DNA of 64,000 bases from Rhizopus arrhizus (GCA_024220505.1 JAKZZE010000004.1:930001-994000); one strand, 5' to 3'; numbered from the stretch's first letter, positions 10,396 to 23,863 are shown. Numbers and translations: made by a program. Notes: generated by a model not told the origin, from the sequence alone.

Positions 10396-11463
10396 TTAGA
10401 TAGACTTGTCAATGAATGAGGTATCACCATTGAAGACGCTGTTGAGACTGTAGCTAGAGGCTTGGCTAGAAGACAAGTTCTTAGCAAATGAAGCACGAGA
10501 AGAGCTCCAAGCGCTGCTTCCAGCATTGTTGTATTCAGCAAAGACGACAGTGCTAGTTCTGGGATCACTTGAGCTCCAGATGCTCCATCCAGCAGGGTAA
10601 ATGTGGCTGCCGATGTTAGAGTACATGAAGACAACGCGAGCGTACTTGCCCCAAGGGCGACCGAGATAACAGGTGTGTGGGAATTGAGAAGAGGAAGTGA
10701 AAGCCATGCCAGAGTTGTAAGTAGAAGCAAGAGGACCAGAAGGAACAGTTGCCTTAACAGTACAGCTGTTGAAGTAGAAACCACCGGTGGCACTGGCAGA
10801 ATCTCTGTTATGAGCAGTGATAGAACCACCTTTTTGGTTGGAAGCAATAGTAGATTGGTCAAAGAAACCTAAAAAACAATATAAGTATATATGTCTAAGT
10901 ATATTGTATTAAGAAATGATTTACTTACCGGTACCGTAACCCCAGATGAAATCAATAGAACCTTCAACGTAACATTTCTTGAAGTAACCAGAGCCACCAC
11001 GGTTGATTAAGAGAGTATCTTGGAAACCATAGAATTTGACGTTGTAGAAGGAGGCCTTGGGACCAGCGAGGTTAAGGGCCAAGTTGGCAATGTTTCTGGT
11101 TTGCTTGTAAGTGTTGGCAACAACAATGTTGTAAAGCTTAACATTGCTTCCAGTAATAGTCAAAACAGCAGAGTCGGTATCGGATCCAGTAGAAGATTGG
11201 GTGTTGTGACCGGCGTTGTATTCGATGTAGACAGTGCCGCTGCTGGGCTTCAAAATAACATTAGAGCGAGAAATAGTGACTTTTTCTTTGTATGTTCCAG
11301 GAGCAATTGAAACGGTGTAAGTTGTAGAGCCCTTAGGGAGGGCGGCAAGGGCCTTGCTGATGGTCTTGTAGGTACAAGATGAACAAACGCTGACAGAGGC
11401 GGCGGAAGCCAATGCAAAACACAAAGAGAGTGTCAAAAGGAGCGAACTGATAGAGAAACGCAT
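10396..11463 (-). CDS. secreted pectin methylesterase (CE8), paralogue 2
   Basis: Second pectinesterase of the locus, 335 residues in two exons (11463-10929 and 10868-10396) with a 60-nt intron GTAAGT...TTTTTAG. The signal peptide is MRFSISSLLLTLSLCFALASA. CE8 motifs: GFQDTLLINRGGSGYF, GSIDFIWGYGTG (catalytic Asp) and LGRPWGKYARVVFM (substrate Arg). The intron falls after GTG in both paralogues. Codon use here is more biased towards C-ending codons than in paralogue 1, suggesting higher expression (inference). Predicted role: secreted plant-pectin demethylation ahead of polygalacturonases or pectate lyases. Confidence 0.93.
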
Positions 11464-11504
11464 TGCTGATGGTGATAAAACAAAAGAGCTTCATAAACAA
11501 GGTG

Positions 11505-11512
11505 CTTTTATA
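11505..11512 (-). promoter_or_regulatory. TATA box of pectin methylesterase 2
   Basis: TATAAAAG on the minus strand, 42-49 nt upstream of the ATG, is a strong TATA consensus shared in position with the two other secreted hydrolase genes. Confidence 0.55.
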
Positions 11513-14500
11513 TTTCAAAAGTTGCAAGATGGAGACTGAAAATAAATTAGTAAATATTAAATTAATTAATATAGAAATTTAACAAAGGTACAAGGCAAAG
11601 TTGTCAGACTTGTTCTGGAGCGTCGTGGGACAAAAACCAGAAATCGGTATTGCATTTTGCGTTGCCTTTTCAAGCTATGAAATTGTTTGTGGAACAAACA
11701 TGTTTAAAGTTAGAACGTTTTGCCTAAACAACACTTGTGGTTACCGTTGACCAAGCTGCCAAATAACGAAAGCGGATATATAATCAATAGCTACTTCGTC
11801 ATTAGAGATCATGCTATACTTTGTAAAAAGTTGACAAAACTTATCGAACCTTCAATTCCTTGTAAACAGGCGTAATGCCAAAAAGCAATTCTTTGCGGAC
11901 ATATGTCACATGATAAAACCATGCCACGTCCTCGGATTTTTGGGCAGTTACTCAAAATAATAAAGTACATGAAATTAATAAAGCAGAGGATTTATCAATA
12001 TAATGCGCATTAAAGTAAATCCTTTAGAAAATGAATTCTCAATAATTGTATCTTTAGTATCGTTTATTCATTATTTTGGTAAAATAGTTTCTTTTCACAT
12101 ACTTTTCACTGCAGTAAAAAACGGATAGCAATATACCTTGTTTATTCCCAATATAGTACATTTAAGAAATATGCTGGACTCAGACAAACATCCAAAAAAG
12201 ATGATGCTGCATAGGATAGGATTGGACCCTTAATGGTTAATACTACGTTGTACAAATGTTCTACACGTTTGAATATGCTTAATAATTAGAGCAAAAAATT
12301 ACTAGACAAGAAAAAAGCACAAGTATCCAAAGATTTAAATTTATGCGTTTTCCGTTTGTATATTAGCAAAAAGTTATTACAGTAATAATAAAGGATTCTC
12401 AATGAAAAAGACAAAATACGAATGCAGAAAATTTGTCTTTTTTTGTAGAATTAAGTACAGTAAAATGAATGTAATACTTGACTAATATTATGGGATGTTA
12501 CAATACATCATATACAAAAACATCCCCGATTTACATTACCCGTTTTTCTGAAATATTATGTTAAAGTGCATGTGCAACATAACGTCAACGCTATTTTAAA
12601 ATAGGCTGATGTTTATGAGGAACTCCAATTCTACATTTATACAAACTGGCGACCAATTAATCCTTTTAGACATTGATTTCTAAACTTACTTTTGTAATTA
12701 GAATCTCAATGAGACACTGATTCACTTGCTAACTGAAACCAATTATTTTGTATTACTATCATATTGTACATCAGTTGAATTGCCAGCATGACATGACACA
12801 GAGTGTTTTTTTGCAGCACATAAAAAATATATCTGCACAACTCTAAGACTTGATAAACACGTTTATATGGTGTATAAATCGTTCCGATTCTTATTCCTTT
12901 TTTATCATTTATTATACGTACATGTGTTTGAATGAAAGTAATACAGTTTGTGTTTTAGGCAAATCAGTATAGCTACTTTTGCTAATTACTAAAATCACAT
13001 ATTTTTGTTTGCATATTGAAACTAACAATAAAAACATTGCGTTATTTTAACATCTTGGCTGCTCTTTCTTTTTTTTTTTTTTTCCTATTCTGTAATTCAA
13101 AGGCTTCGTTCATGCTTATTAAGAAGTAATGTAGGTTATCTGATTCTCTTTTTTTTTTCTTTTTTACGTTGTGCCAAGCGTGCCTTCAAAATAAAATGAA
13201 TTCATAGATATAGTTTTATTGGCGGAGGCATAAGAGCATACTTGAATGATTTCTTGAAACTACGCAGATTTGTTGACTATGATGCTTTTGAACTCAAACA
13301 GTTGAAATTTCTCAGAAAGCCTGGGGATATGGCACTGTTTTAGTATACAGCCCTACTACTCTTTTCATAAGAAGCATAAGTAAAGGTATATAAAGTAATC
13401 CATATAGGCTAAAGATTGTATTCTCCGTAGCATAACAGTTTAAAGATTTCAAATTTAATCGGTTTTTAAATTATTGTCAGAGACAAAATTGAAATTACCT
13501 GTAGTAATTCCGTTTCAAAGTGTTGTAAGGATGAAATTCTATTAGTTTTTATATCTGCTTTCTTGAAAGCTGTATGTTATACCTTAGCATTCTGATTTTT
13601 TCGCTTCAAGAAAATGTTTGTTACATAATACTATGACTTATTGTATAGGACTTAACAAAAATCAATAAACCATTCATAAATTATTGTAAACTACAATATT
13701 TCTCAGAGCTACATATCATACTTGAGAAGAAAAAATGATCCCAGTTATTAGCTTTCTTAGATGAAGTTTATGATAATAATGCCGGCTTTTCTAAGCTCAT
13801 TTTGCGCTATTACTAATAAGAGACGAGTCTAAAGTCATTTTACTTGCATTTATATAAAGCAGGTGGAACGGAATAAGAATATAAAAAGGATTACTATATA
13901 ATGCTTTCTATACAATAAGATGATAAATCAAAAGAAATTAAACGACATGAATTAGTTACTATAGTCAATAAAGTATCTTCACTTTTTGCTTTTGCGATCA
14001 CGAATCAATCCTTCAAATATCGATGATAGCAATATAGTTGTTGAAAGCAGGAAAGGTAGATCGTAAATTCTTTGCATTGAAATATTAATCACACCGTCCA
14101 AAAATAAGAGCATCAGCGGTGCTTCCTCAAGCGTTGAATATAGCTTAGTTTACAACTTCAGTCGTCGTATACAGCTTGTCATAACTTAGGATTGAATTTC
14201 CGTGCCTGTGCGAATACAAATAAAAACAATGAATAATCTTGATGCTGAGGAGACGTGTAAAAATTTGAGACTATCAATAGTTTGAAAACAAAGAATCATG
14301 TTCAGGTAATTTTTGTTGATGGGATCCTTTGTAGATAGAAAGCCGATAAAAACCCATTTTTATTTTTTATTTTTGAGATGCCTCTTCGATTTAATTTTGC
14401 CAAATATTGTCGTGTATTTGTAATAGAGCCATTTTTTAGATCATTTGAAGGTTGGTCCTATACAGAGGGAACAAATATATTAGTGATACAACATCTTCAT

Positions 14501-17500
14501 ATGCTGACAGATGAGATCCTTGTATATTTTCCCTTTGTTATGACGAATCGAATATTCACTTTCGAAAAGTTTCCGGACGGATGAAAGAATAAAGTTGACA
14601 AACAAATAAGCTTTCGATATGTTCCTCACATTCATAGTTGCCAACCCAAGCAACAAATAAACAATGGCGCGAATTGCTTCAGCCTCATGTGATTCTCCTA
14701 ATTTTCATAGGCCTATCAAAATAATAATTATATTTTCATCTCGATTATGGTATTTCAAGTGGCTCAATTGGAAAATAAAAAGAAAGAAAGAAAAAACAAT
14801 CTTCTAACATGGACCCTCCTTTTTTTTATCTTAAAATAGATATCCTGCCTAAATTTTGTCCTGTTCTGAGTGGATTTGCTGCTAATGCACAGTAATGCGA
14901 CCTGTAGAGAACGTTCGATATGTACTTCTGCACGTCTTTTTGTGATCGTGGTCCTTTGTAACAAAAAGTACCAAATATCGCTCCATTGTAACAATACAAG
15001 CAAAATAAGTAATTATTATCAATAAATTAGACTATATTTTAATTTTCACACTTACAATAAAGCGTTCAATAATATTCTCTGGATCTTTTCATGCAGCCAC
15101 GCTTAGCAGCAAGTGGATGTGCATCAACCTATAGCTGATATCTTGTTTGTCGATCATCCATCGGTCTGTATCGTCGCTAAGGAATAGTAATTCCAACTGC
15201 CCAAGTGTTTCTAATTATTATTTAGGAAGAACTTACCATTCTTTCAACTTTACTTACTCTTCTTCGTGTTATTGTTGTTGCTGTAGTAGCAATAGTAATA
15301 GTAGTGATTGTGATTGTGATGGTACTGTCACTGCTGCCACTGCAGAAAGCGAAGCATTTGTACATTGTCAGTAATAATGTTATTATTGCAAGGCAAGTTA
15401 AGTGTGTAGTGGTAGATGGTTAGTGTAGCCTTCCTCGATTTTATTGCATCTTCAAAAATTACTTTATGATTTACCTTGTTTATTTTCTATTATGAAAAGC
15501 ATAAATAAATAGATTGAATATACCGCGGTTTCTAGCATAATATATGTTTGAGACATCGTAAACGCATCTGCTGTCCTAGCTTCTCTCCAACAATAAGTTG
15601 ATTTACTGTTTTAACATGGGCGATCTACTTTGTATCAATCAATATACCTTGCTAACCTTTTATCAGAAAACACATATCTCTTTGACATCTACAAATTACA
15701 AATAATCATTGAAAATATAGTTAAGAGTGGATGTAGAATAAGCTAAGAAATCAACAAAATGAAGAATAAAAACTGAAAGAATGGTACACACCTGTCCAAA
15801 TACAGCCATTGGTTAATTTTAGCTTTTTTTATATACAGTGCTTTTAAAGCAATATTGATGATTGAGGTATCGATTTTGTTTATTTAAACAGATCAAACTC
15901 GTTGATATTTGAAAAATATTATTTCATATTACAGCTTCAAATTTATTTCAGGACTTTGATAAGTTTAATAACTAAAGGATGAAATTATCTTATCCGATTT
16001 GAACTGAGTAAACAAACAAACCTATTTTTTACTGAAAAATGCGATAATAGTAATGCTGGTGAAAGAAAAACGAAAGAAATAATAGACACTCGTCCTTGGG
16101 TTCAAAAGCTGTTTTGATCAAGCTGCTATTATCCATACTATGTTAAGAGACTTTCAAAAGTTTCGCGTACCTTAAAGGTAGATATAAAGAGAGAATAATA
16201 GAAATTTATTTATTATATATTATTACTAAAAATAAAGGGGACTAAAGGGTTTTAACCACATATTTCATCTTCGTTTCGTCAAAGTTACTATTTATGTTCG
16301 GCTTGAAGGAGTGAAAATATGGGAGGATCTTCTACAATGGGTTATCTCTTTTCATGGATGACGTTAAACACTGATGCTATTGATAAATGATATACATTCA
16401 AAATAGACGTGAAAAAGCAAAATTGCTTTTGTTGCATTCATTGTTAAAGGAATCAACAGCTGTCTTTGGAATTCCCCTTTTTCTCTTTCTTTTAGAATAA
16501 CTATTTTACCAGATAGATATGTACATATTCCTTTCGCTCTTAAATATTGCTAAAATAAACTTATTTCTAATATTTTGTTATTGCAGAGATAATATAGCTT
16601 CTTTTGATTAGGTAAACTTTTGTTGACAAATTGATTTATTCATCATCTTGCGCGTTAAAAATGCCCTATGTGCAAAATGTAATATTGCTTTAATATGATA
16701 ATGCTTCATTAAAAAAGCAAGCTTTACATTCAGAAAAAGAGAAAGGTGGCGTATATTTTTTCTTTAGAATAGTCCCTATGATTTAAATTGTATTAAAATG
16801 CAGTTTCAATCCATAATAGTATTCCAAATAATTTTTCATGATTTTATGGAAAATAGAAAAACCTCTACTGAAAACAAAAGTATCATGTATATTACTTCTG
16901 GATGGCTTATTTTTAGGAGTATTATGCATTTTTTTTTCAATCTTTAGATCCTTTTTCACATAGAAATTCCTAATAGCTGATTTACATGGTCGCGTCTCCT
17001 TATTTTATCCTGAAATGAGATTGATACAAAGCATTAGAAAAGTTAGAGTCTCTTTTGTGAAGATATAACATAATGGTTGACTAGCTATAGCTTCAATAAG
17101 ATTAAATTTATTACTGATACAAATCTGAAAGCACTATGTGTTTTATTGTGCAAAATGTGTTACTACATACCTGATGGAGTTTAATTTGTTTAATTATTTT
17201 TTCAAAAAGGAATATAAAGTGTTGAAGCATATTTAAAATCCGCTTTTTGTCAAATAAAATAAATAGCGTTTGCTTACAACCTAGCATCAATTGGGCAGAC
17301 GTGAAGCTTAACTGATTATGAAGGAAGTTTTAGTTTAAAAAAAATAAGTTCTTGTGACTATGTTCCTAGATTAATCGGAAATAGATTTTATCGGACTGTA
17401 TAATACAAATATGCTTGATTTCTTACCTCTTTTTTCTTTGCTTTTGTTTATATTTTGGCAACAAAACAACTAACAAAAAAGACGCCATAGGTTATTGATT

Positions 17501-17537
17501 ATAATATATTCATGTGGCTTTATAAATTAGCATAAAA
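11513..17537. other. 6-kb AT-rich gene desert
   Basis: No convincing gene. Small frames at 14378-14584 and 14764-15003, and a Ser/Cys-rich low-complexity frame at 15147-15374 (from TTG/TAG/GTGATT-like repeats), lack domain character or splice context. No tRNA, rRNA or transposon core was recognised. An unrecognised non-coding RNA or highly decayed repeats cannot be excluded. Confidence 0.5.
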
Positions 17538-20242
17538 ATGTCAATTAATAGCGAATTATTCTTAAATACATTTATCGTAAGTCCTCTTTTCCATATGTCT
17601 ATTTTTGCGTATTTCTCCTTTTTTTTAAACTTCAATATATACAGAATGAGAGGCCAAGATATGTATTAGACTCAACACACACAAGGCTTGCCTCAGGCAT
17701 AAAATTAAATGAAGAACTTGCACATTATTTTCGAGATCGGTAATAATCAAGCTATATATCTTGGACTAAAAGATGCACACTGAGCCATTTTTGTGTGTGT
17801 GTATGTGTTTGTATCGGTATTTATATATGTGTAGTGCACAGGTGGAAGAGTTATATGTAAAGAGTTTATTGAAATTGGCAAAGAAGCATTATATATCAAA
17901 CAAAACGGCCTTTGGGTAAATAAAAGAAGCTAAGTTAGGATAATCACTAACATTCTATAGAACGTTTCTTCCAATGTGGGACGCATTGTATCAAGAGCTC
18001 TCGACGTTGTGTAATATTCATTCAGACTATTCGAAAAAGATAATTGAAAATATTGAACAACCTTTAAGGCAGTGCATGATGAATAATTCAAATTATATGC
18101 AAGTTCAATCGATGCAAGAATCATTAAATAAGATTTGTAAAGAATACGAAAATTTGGAATTCAAAGTTCAAAAGGTATGAATAGAAGTTAGGAGGTGTTA
18201 TTTTTTTATTTAAAATCGATGTGCATTTTACTTTTGTAGCACAAAAAAGCAGGAACAAAAGGTGAATTGAAAGCGGTAGATTATGTTAAACAGCAAGAGA
18301 AGAAGCACCATGAATGGTCGAATAAAGCGACTATGTACTTAAAAGTAATATCTGATTATAAAAAGGCAGTCGTAGCTTATATTTTTATAATTGACAGAAC
18401 TATCAGACTGTGGATGAATATCGATGGACTGTATTAAAATCACTTGTGCAAGGTTTTGAAATGCTTCAACAGACCGCACTAGAAAAAAGTCTAGAGGTTA
18501 GAAGAGAAGAGGAAACAGCCTAAAGAAATTAACTATTCATTATAGTTGACAAAAACTACTCTGGCTATTACAGACTCTCTTTCCACAGAAAATGAAATCA
18601 TGAACTTTTGCTGTAATACATCACATGAATCTGGACAAAATCATGGCCCACTTATCGACTCGTCGTTGTCTGATGCTAGCTTTAAGCACGCATCATTGCC
18701 TTTTAAAAAGAAACGACGTAAGAACAAATGTGCAAAAATATGCGAAAAGGACTAAAGTAATATTGGTCCTAGTCTTTCCTTCACTTGGAAGTATACGACG
18801 TAAATCTAAGAGCAGTCAACCTGATATCACAGAGCAAAGTATTCAACAACGTTTTGGTCATTCTGGCAGCTTAGTTGATATTCATAGTATGCGTTCTGCT
18901 CAAAGCTATGATAACCGTAGACAAAGTAAAGGAATTGAGGCTGCAATGCCACGTCTAAGAAAGGCTGCTAGTTTTGCAGCAGCAACATTCCATCGACAGC
19001 AACCACAAATGATAAAAAGCACTACTCCTCCTGCAGTAACGGATTCAGAAGGCTACTCCATACCTCCCCCCGATCGAAATCGTCCTTGGACTACAGAAAA
19101 ATCTGAATGTTCAATAGGAGCAGAAGATACGAGCTCGGACAACGGCAGGTAAAAAGAAGCTTTAGATCCAATATGTCTTTATATTAAATGTTTCATGAAG
19201 TCTTTTTAGTAGTAATCCAAATAGTCGAATAAGAGTAGATATTAAAAATGAAACTGTGGCAGAAGAAGGAAACACAGATGATGCACTCAATCGAATGGCC
19301 ACTATATTAAAAGAGGTAGCCCTTCCTTTCTTGTTTCATCCTACATCTTTGACATCTTTATGTGATAGAAAAACAAAAGTCCAACAAATAAAAGACCAAG
19401 AGGGCGTAGAGAGTAAGTAGGATAAAAAATGTATTCTATCAAAAGAAGTATCGCTTATAAAACGCGATATTTTTAGAGTGCGCAGCAGTACACAGCTATA
19501 TTCAGTTGTAGAGCAGCCTGCAGGACCACTTTTACAAGCATCTGAAGAAGCAATTAATGAACAACCAACGATAGACGTCAATATCATTGAAACAGTCAAT
19601 GTGCTTTCAAGATCAAGTCAGATTGAGCAGTCTAGTTTAATGGGAGAAGTGTATATCCGATACACTGGCCCTTCTCAAAGTCTATTACCAGTTTGCTTTC
19701 AGTTACATCTTCCTCCATTCACAACCCTTAAGCTCACTGAACATGTCAGCCGTGTCTCTGACAATATCTTTCAACTCACATCACTCCATTTAATAAATGA
19801 AACTGTGATAGTAAGATACGAGACAAATCTAGAAAGCTTACCGCTGTTTGTCAAAGCAATGTGGAAATGTGAGGCAGATAAGAGCCGGCTACTAATCAAA
19901 TATCAAAAGCAAACAAATCGACTGCAAAACGTGGCTTTCATGACTTCAATCACGGGCAACGTCCAGCATGCGTCAAGTATCCCTTCAGGTGAATTGAATT
20001 TAGCCCATCAGCGTATCAAATGGAACATTGGCACATTGGAAAATGAAGGGATATCGACCATCAAAGCACAATTCGACACAAAAGAACAAGGGACTCCGCA
20101 ACCGATTGTAATTCGATTTGATGGTAACGATTTATTATCAAGAATGCAAGTGAATCGAGGGAATGATTCAAATGTACTTTGGGTGAATATTAGGGATATA
20201 AAAAAGCAAGTCAAGAGTGGTAAATACATTATCGTTCAATAA
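17538..20242 (+). CDS. SYP1: F-BAR and mu-homology domain endocytic adaptor (Syp1/FCHo-like)
   Basis: Predicted early-arriving endocytic adaptor that bends the plasma membrane and binds cargo. Start at 17538. About nine introns are needed, for example 17577-17644 and 17740-17834, the latter joining FRDR to AQVEELYVKSLLKLAKK. Exons 2-6 build an F-BAR domain with the typical RAQVEELYVKSLLKLAKKH helix. A basic, Ser-rich middle region follows (SIRRKSKSSQPD, RLRKAASF). The C-terminal exon (from about 19478) carries a mu-homology domain: LMGEVYIRYTGP, then IKWNIGTLENEGIST. F-BAR plus C-terminal muHD defines the FCHo/Syp1 family. The stop at 20240-20242 lies 2 bp from the stop of the convergent neighbour. 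Exact intron borders are predictions. Confidence 0.85.
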
Positions 20243-20244
20243 AA

Positions 20245-21718
20245 TCAAGTTTTCACAAAATGATAATATAACCAAAAATCAAGTTTGTTCAATATGGGAT
20301 CTAATGGTGTTTGATTTGTTAGATAAGCAAAAATGACCAAAAAGAGGTGATAAAAAAGAAAGATCCAGGCGATATATGAGATAAATTGGATGAGTGGATT
20401 AAGAAATATGGAATGAGCTGAATGAATGTGGGATTTGATATCATTTGTAATTTGATGATGCTGGTCTAATTGGTTAGATAAATATTGTATTTGAGTTTCA
20501 CTTGCTTCCGCCTGTTGCTTAAATATATCGCGTTCTTTTTTTGCTTGATTTAATTTTTCAATATATTCTACTTCTAATTCGTCTTGGTCTTTGCCCTATA
20601 TAATTCAAATTATAATTCTTATTCGATTTGACGTATTTATGAGTATACATTTGAATAAAAGTGATTTAATCCACTCCTTGCTTCATCCAAGTCAAACTTT
20701 TGTTTATCAATAATTTCCATAAGCTTTGTATTTTCATCAACCACTTGTCTTAATTCCAATTCTTTATTTTTTGTACTTTCTTTAATTTGGTTCAATTCTT
20801 TTTCTGTCTGTTTTAATCTCTCTTGTAACTTTGTTACTTCTTCTTCCTTTTTATTAATTTCTTTGAACATGTACTATGTTTTTCTTCAATATTTTTTGCA
20901 TTGTTTTGAAGCTAAAAATGGTACGTCTCAGTAACAATGATAATAATGATCTAAAGTAAATGTGTAGTCTTACTTCAGCTATTTTGTCCAATCGCTCTCT
21001 TTCCTTTTGCAAGTGTTCACTTGTTAGCGATTTCTGCCTTTCTTTTTCAATGTTCAAATACTGTATCTTTGTTTCTAATTGAGAAATACGCTCTAAATGC
21101 ACTTTCGCCATTTCTTGTATTTTATTATCATTTTCTTTGAGCTGTAATAATAAATCTGATTTATCCTTTTTTAACCTTCTTACTTCCTTTTCATATATTA
21201 TTAGTTTAAATAAAGATTAAAAAAAGGGCTTTTTGTATTGTTTTACCTCTAAATGATGAATTGATTCATAAGGTGGTACTCTTCTATCATCTTCCATAAT
21301 GTCCTATATTATATTTGGTAAATACACTTTCTCCTCTGTTTATTAGTCTTTTTACATCAAAATGTGGTTCTGGATGGTGTACACTTTCTCCATCATAATA
21401 GTTAATTGTATTAGCTCTCATAGAAGCTGAAATACTCATTTGTGGTGTGATTTCTACCTCTTGTATATCTGAATCAGTGTATCGAACCATACTGATCAAT
21501 CGTACAAAATCTTGAGGCGTCATTTCCATTTCAGGATTATTCAAACAATAAGGCTCCAAGGCATCAATCTCTTCCTGCGTTAGCATGTAGTGATTCTCGC
21601 GTACGTTTATAACTGATAAAAGTTGCCACCACTCTTCAGCAGGAGCCGTTCCTCTGTCTCGTCTAGGTGTGCATTGAAAAACTGTATTTATATAGGTTTC
21701 AAGTACATTGTCTGACAT
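20245..21718 (-). CDS. coiled-coil single-TM protein, possible KASH/LINC component
   Basis: Five exons (21718-21356, 21303-21247, 21186-20974, 20873-20649, 20595-20245), all phase-0 junctions, give 402 residues. The N-terminal ~120 residues hold EF-hand-like helices (TQEEIDALEPYCL, then MTPQDFVRLISMV) without clear calcium ligands. The middle is a long charged coiled coil (EVRRLKKDK through KLNQAKKERDIF). Near the C-terminus is one TM segment (FISYIAWIFLFYHLFLVIF), followed by a ~25-residue polar tail ending YYHFVKT. EF-hand-like head, coiled coil, TM and short lumenal tail match the layout of KASH5/Kms-type nuclear-envelope dynein linkers. The family assignment is inference; a generic tail-anchored Golgi or ER tether is the alternative. 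Confidence 0.6.
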
Positions 21719-21974
21719 GCGAGCCTAAAGAACAAGCTTTGTAAATCTGCTATTACACGTTAAAGTAATTCCATGTATATATATTTACTGGGGGTAAAGA
21801 AGCACTTTTTAACATAGTAAAGAAGGTATTTAATGACTTGAAAAGAAGAAAAAAAAAAAACAATGAAGAAAAATGAACGCGCTTAAAAAATATCCTTTTT
21901 AGGATTTTCGTGTGAAAATTATCTTTTTTTGCCTTTTTCCCTCCAGACTCTCACTCTTCTAATCTTTTATTACA

Positions 21975-23863
21975 ATGAATACAACTACAGAACAAAGCCT
22001 TTCTAATCCACCCATTAAAAGAAGAACCCGTATGCCTTTATCTTGTCAAAGGTAAACCGGAAACTTTTTTTATAAACTATTTTTAAACAAAAACTTCCTT
22101 TTTTGCTTGTTTACAGATGTCGAAGACATCGTTCAAAATGTTCAAGATCAAGGCCGACTTGTGAACAGTGTGCTATAGCCAATGTAGATTGTGTGTATTT
22201 AGAAGTACCAGGTGACTTGGAAAGTACAGCATTAAGAGATCGTTTTGCTGGTCTTGAAAACCAGATTCACTCAGTTATCAATGAATTTGGACGACTCGAA
22301 CATCTTTTCCACGCTGTCAGTCAACCTCATGAAATTATTCACACGAATTCACTCCAACGCTGGAAAATCTATCATTCGGAAGCTGGACTCTCGATTGATA
22401 CACATATGTTTCACATGACTGATATATACTCTACTCTACTACAGTTTGGTCAAGATAACACCATTTTATACCCACAGCCTGAAAAAAAACCTGTTTGGTT
22501 GATTAGAAATCATTCAATATTCCCTAACGTTAGATTAAGTCATTTTACTAGTCTAAGGCCTAATGTTCATGACGGTGAAGACGATGATGATGGTATCAAC
22601 ACAGGTTTACAGCTACTAGAAGAAGTTGAGGAAGAAGAGACATGTATACCAAGTCCATTGTCAACTACATTGGTAAATCGACTATTGATACTTTATAAGA
22701 CATGTTTGCTATATGGGGCTGTTGAGCCCTTTGATAGCTTATTTTCAGTCATCTTATCTGAGCCTGACCCTGCATCCTTGCCATCCGCATTTCAATTACT
22801 CTATGCATCCATCATATGCCATATGCTGCCTCATGCCTTCTACTGGCATCCGGAGATTTTTGATGGTACGATGGACGAAGCGAGTTGTACACAGATATCA
22901 GTTCAATATTACAAATGGGCCAAACGGCTCTTATCAAGTATCTACTTTGACTTGCCTTGTTTGATGACTTGCCAAGCGATTTGTAACCTTGTCCTGTATC
23001 ATATTGAAAATGGAAATACATCAGTTGTCTATCTCTATTCAGGTATGGCCGTTCGTATGGCACTCTCTTTACAGCTCTATCGAGAGGATGCGCTGGATGT
23101 TATTGCTGAAAATCAAGCAGACATGTTTCCGCAGAAGCCTGATGTTGAGGTTGTTAAGGAATATGCAAGATCCCTGCTTTGGTTTATGTATTTCTTGGAC
23201 ACCGCTTCTTCACACTACCACAATAAACCCTATGAAATTCACTTGGACGATCATGTGAGTACAACGACTTATTTTAAACGAGGGCTCTTTGATCGTCAAT
23301 CGTTCTTTCAATGGACTGAATTCCACACCTGTCAGATCACAAGAGACATTCGTCGAACCATCTTTACTCATCCAGAGGAAGCTCAGACAAGTTATGAAGC
23401 AATCGAAAGGATAGAGAAACGATTATTACAATTTCAAAAGGAGCTGCCAACTTTGTCAGAGGTAGCAAATACAAATGATGTATGGTACCAGAGATCTGCT
23501 TTTAAACAGTGGATTAGACATCACGGACACTGGATCTTGATCCATCAAAGTTATTTACCTACACCCATGTCTCTCCAAAGATGTACTGCTGCTGCATTTG
23601 CCCTTGTAGAACTCTTTGATGCTTGGATTGTTCAAGTAGATTGTTATTTCAGACCCTGTGTACACGAATTGAAACAAGCCTGTGAGATCTTGCTCTATCA
23701 TGTCGATCAAGATACGCCTATCAAAGCAAAAGCACTCGAAGGTTTAGTGAGATTGATCAAGGTTTTACTGAGAACTCCTGTAGGTGAGATTGCGAGATCA
23801 AGACCTTTTGTACAACGTGTGTTGAAGGCTATTCAGAGAAATGATCCTTCCTTGTTTGCTTGA
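21975..23863 (+). CDS. Zn2Cys6 fungal transcription factor
   Basis: Nuclear DNA-binding regulator. Exon 1 (21975-22051) ends within the zinc cluster and intron 22052-22116 separates it from exon 2. The spliced cluster reads SCQRCRRHRSKC, then SRSRPTCEQCAIANVDC, giving spacing C-x2-C-x6-C-x6-C-x2-C-x6-C. A short helix follows (LRDRFAGLENQIHSVINEF), possibly for dimerisation. The ~450-residue remainder has the helical character of the fungal-specific transcription factor domain (LQLYREDA, SLLWFMYFLDTASSHYH). Length about 607 residues is typical. The target pathway cannot be told from sequence. Confidence 0.88.

Noticed and set aside
10368..10862. 164-codon frame overlapping pectinesterase 2
   Set aside because: Leu/Ser/Thr-rich alternative frame of a CE8 exon that has clear catalytic motifs in the correct frame.
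15147..15374. Ser/Cys/Asn-rich 75-codon frame
   Set aside because: Low-complexity translation of degenerate TTG/TAG/GTGATT repeats; no start context or domain.
21304..21325. 22-nt intron in the KASH-like gene
   Set aside because: Too short to splice; a 52-nt intron using the upstream donor (21355-21304) restores the frame with normal length.
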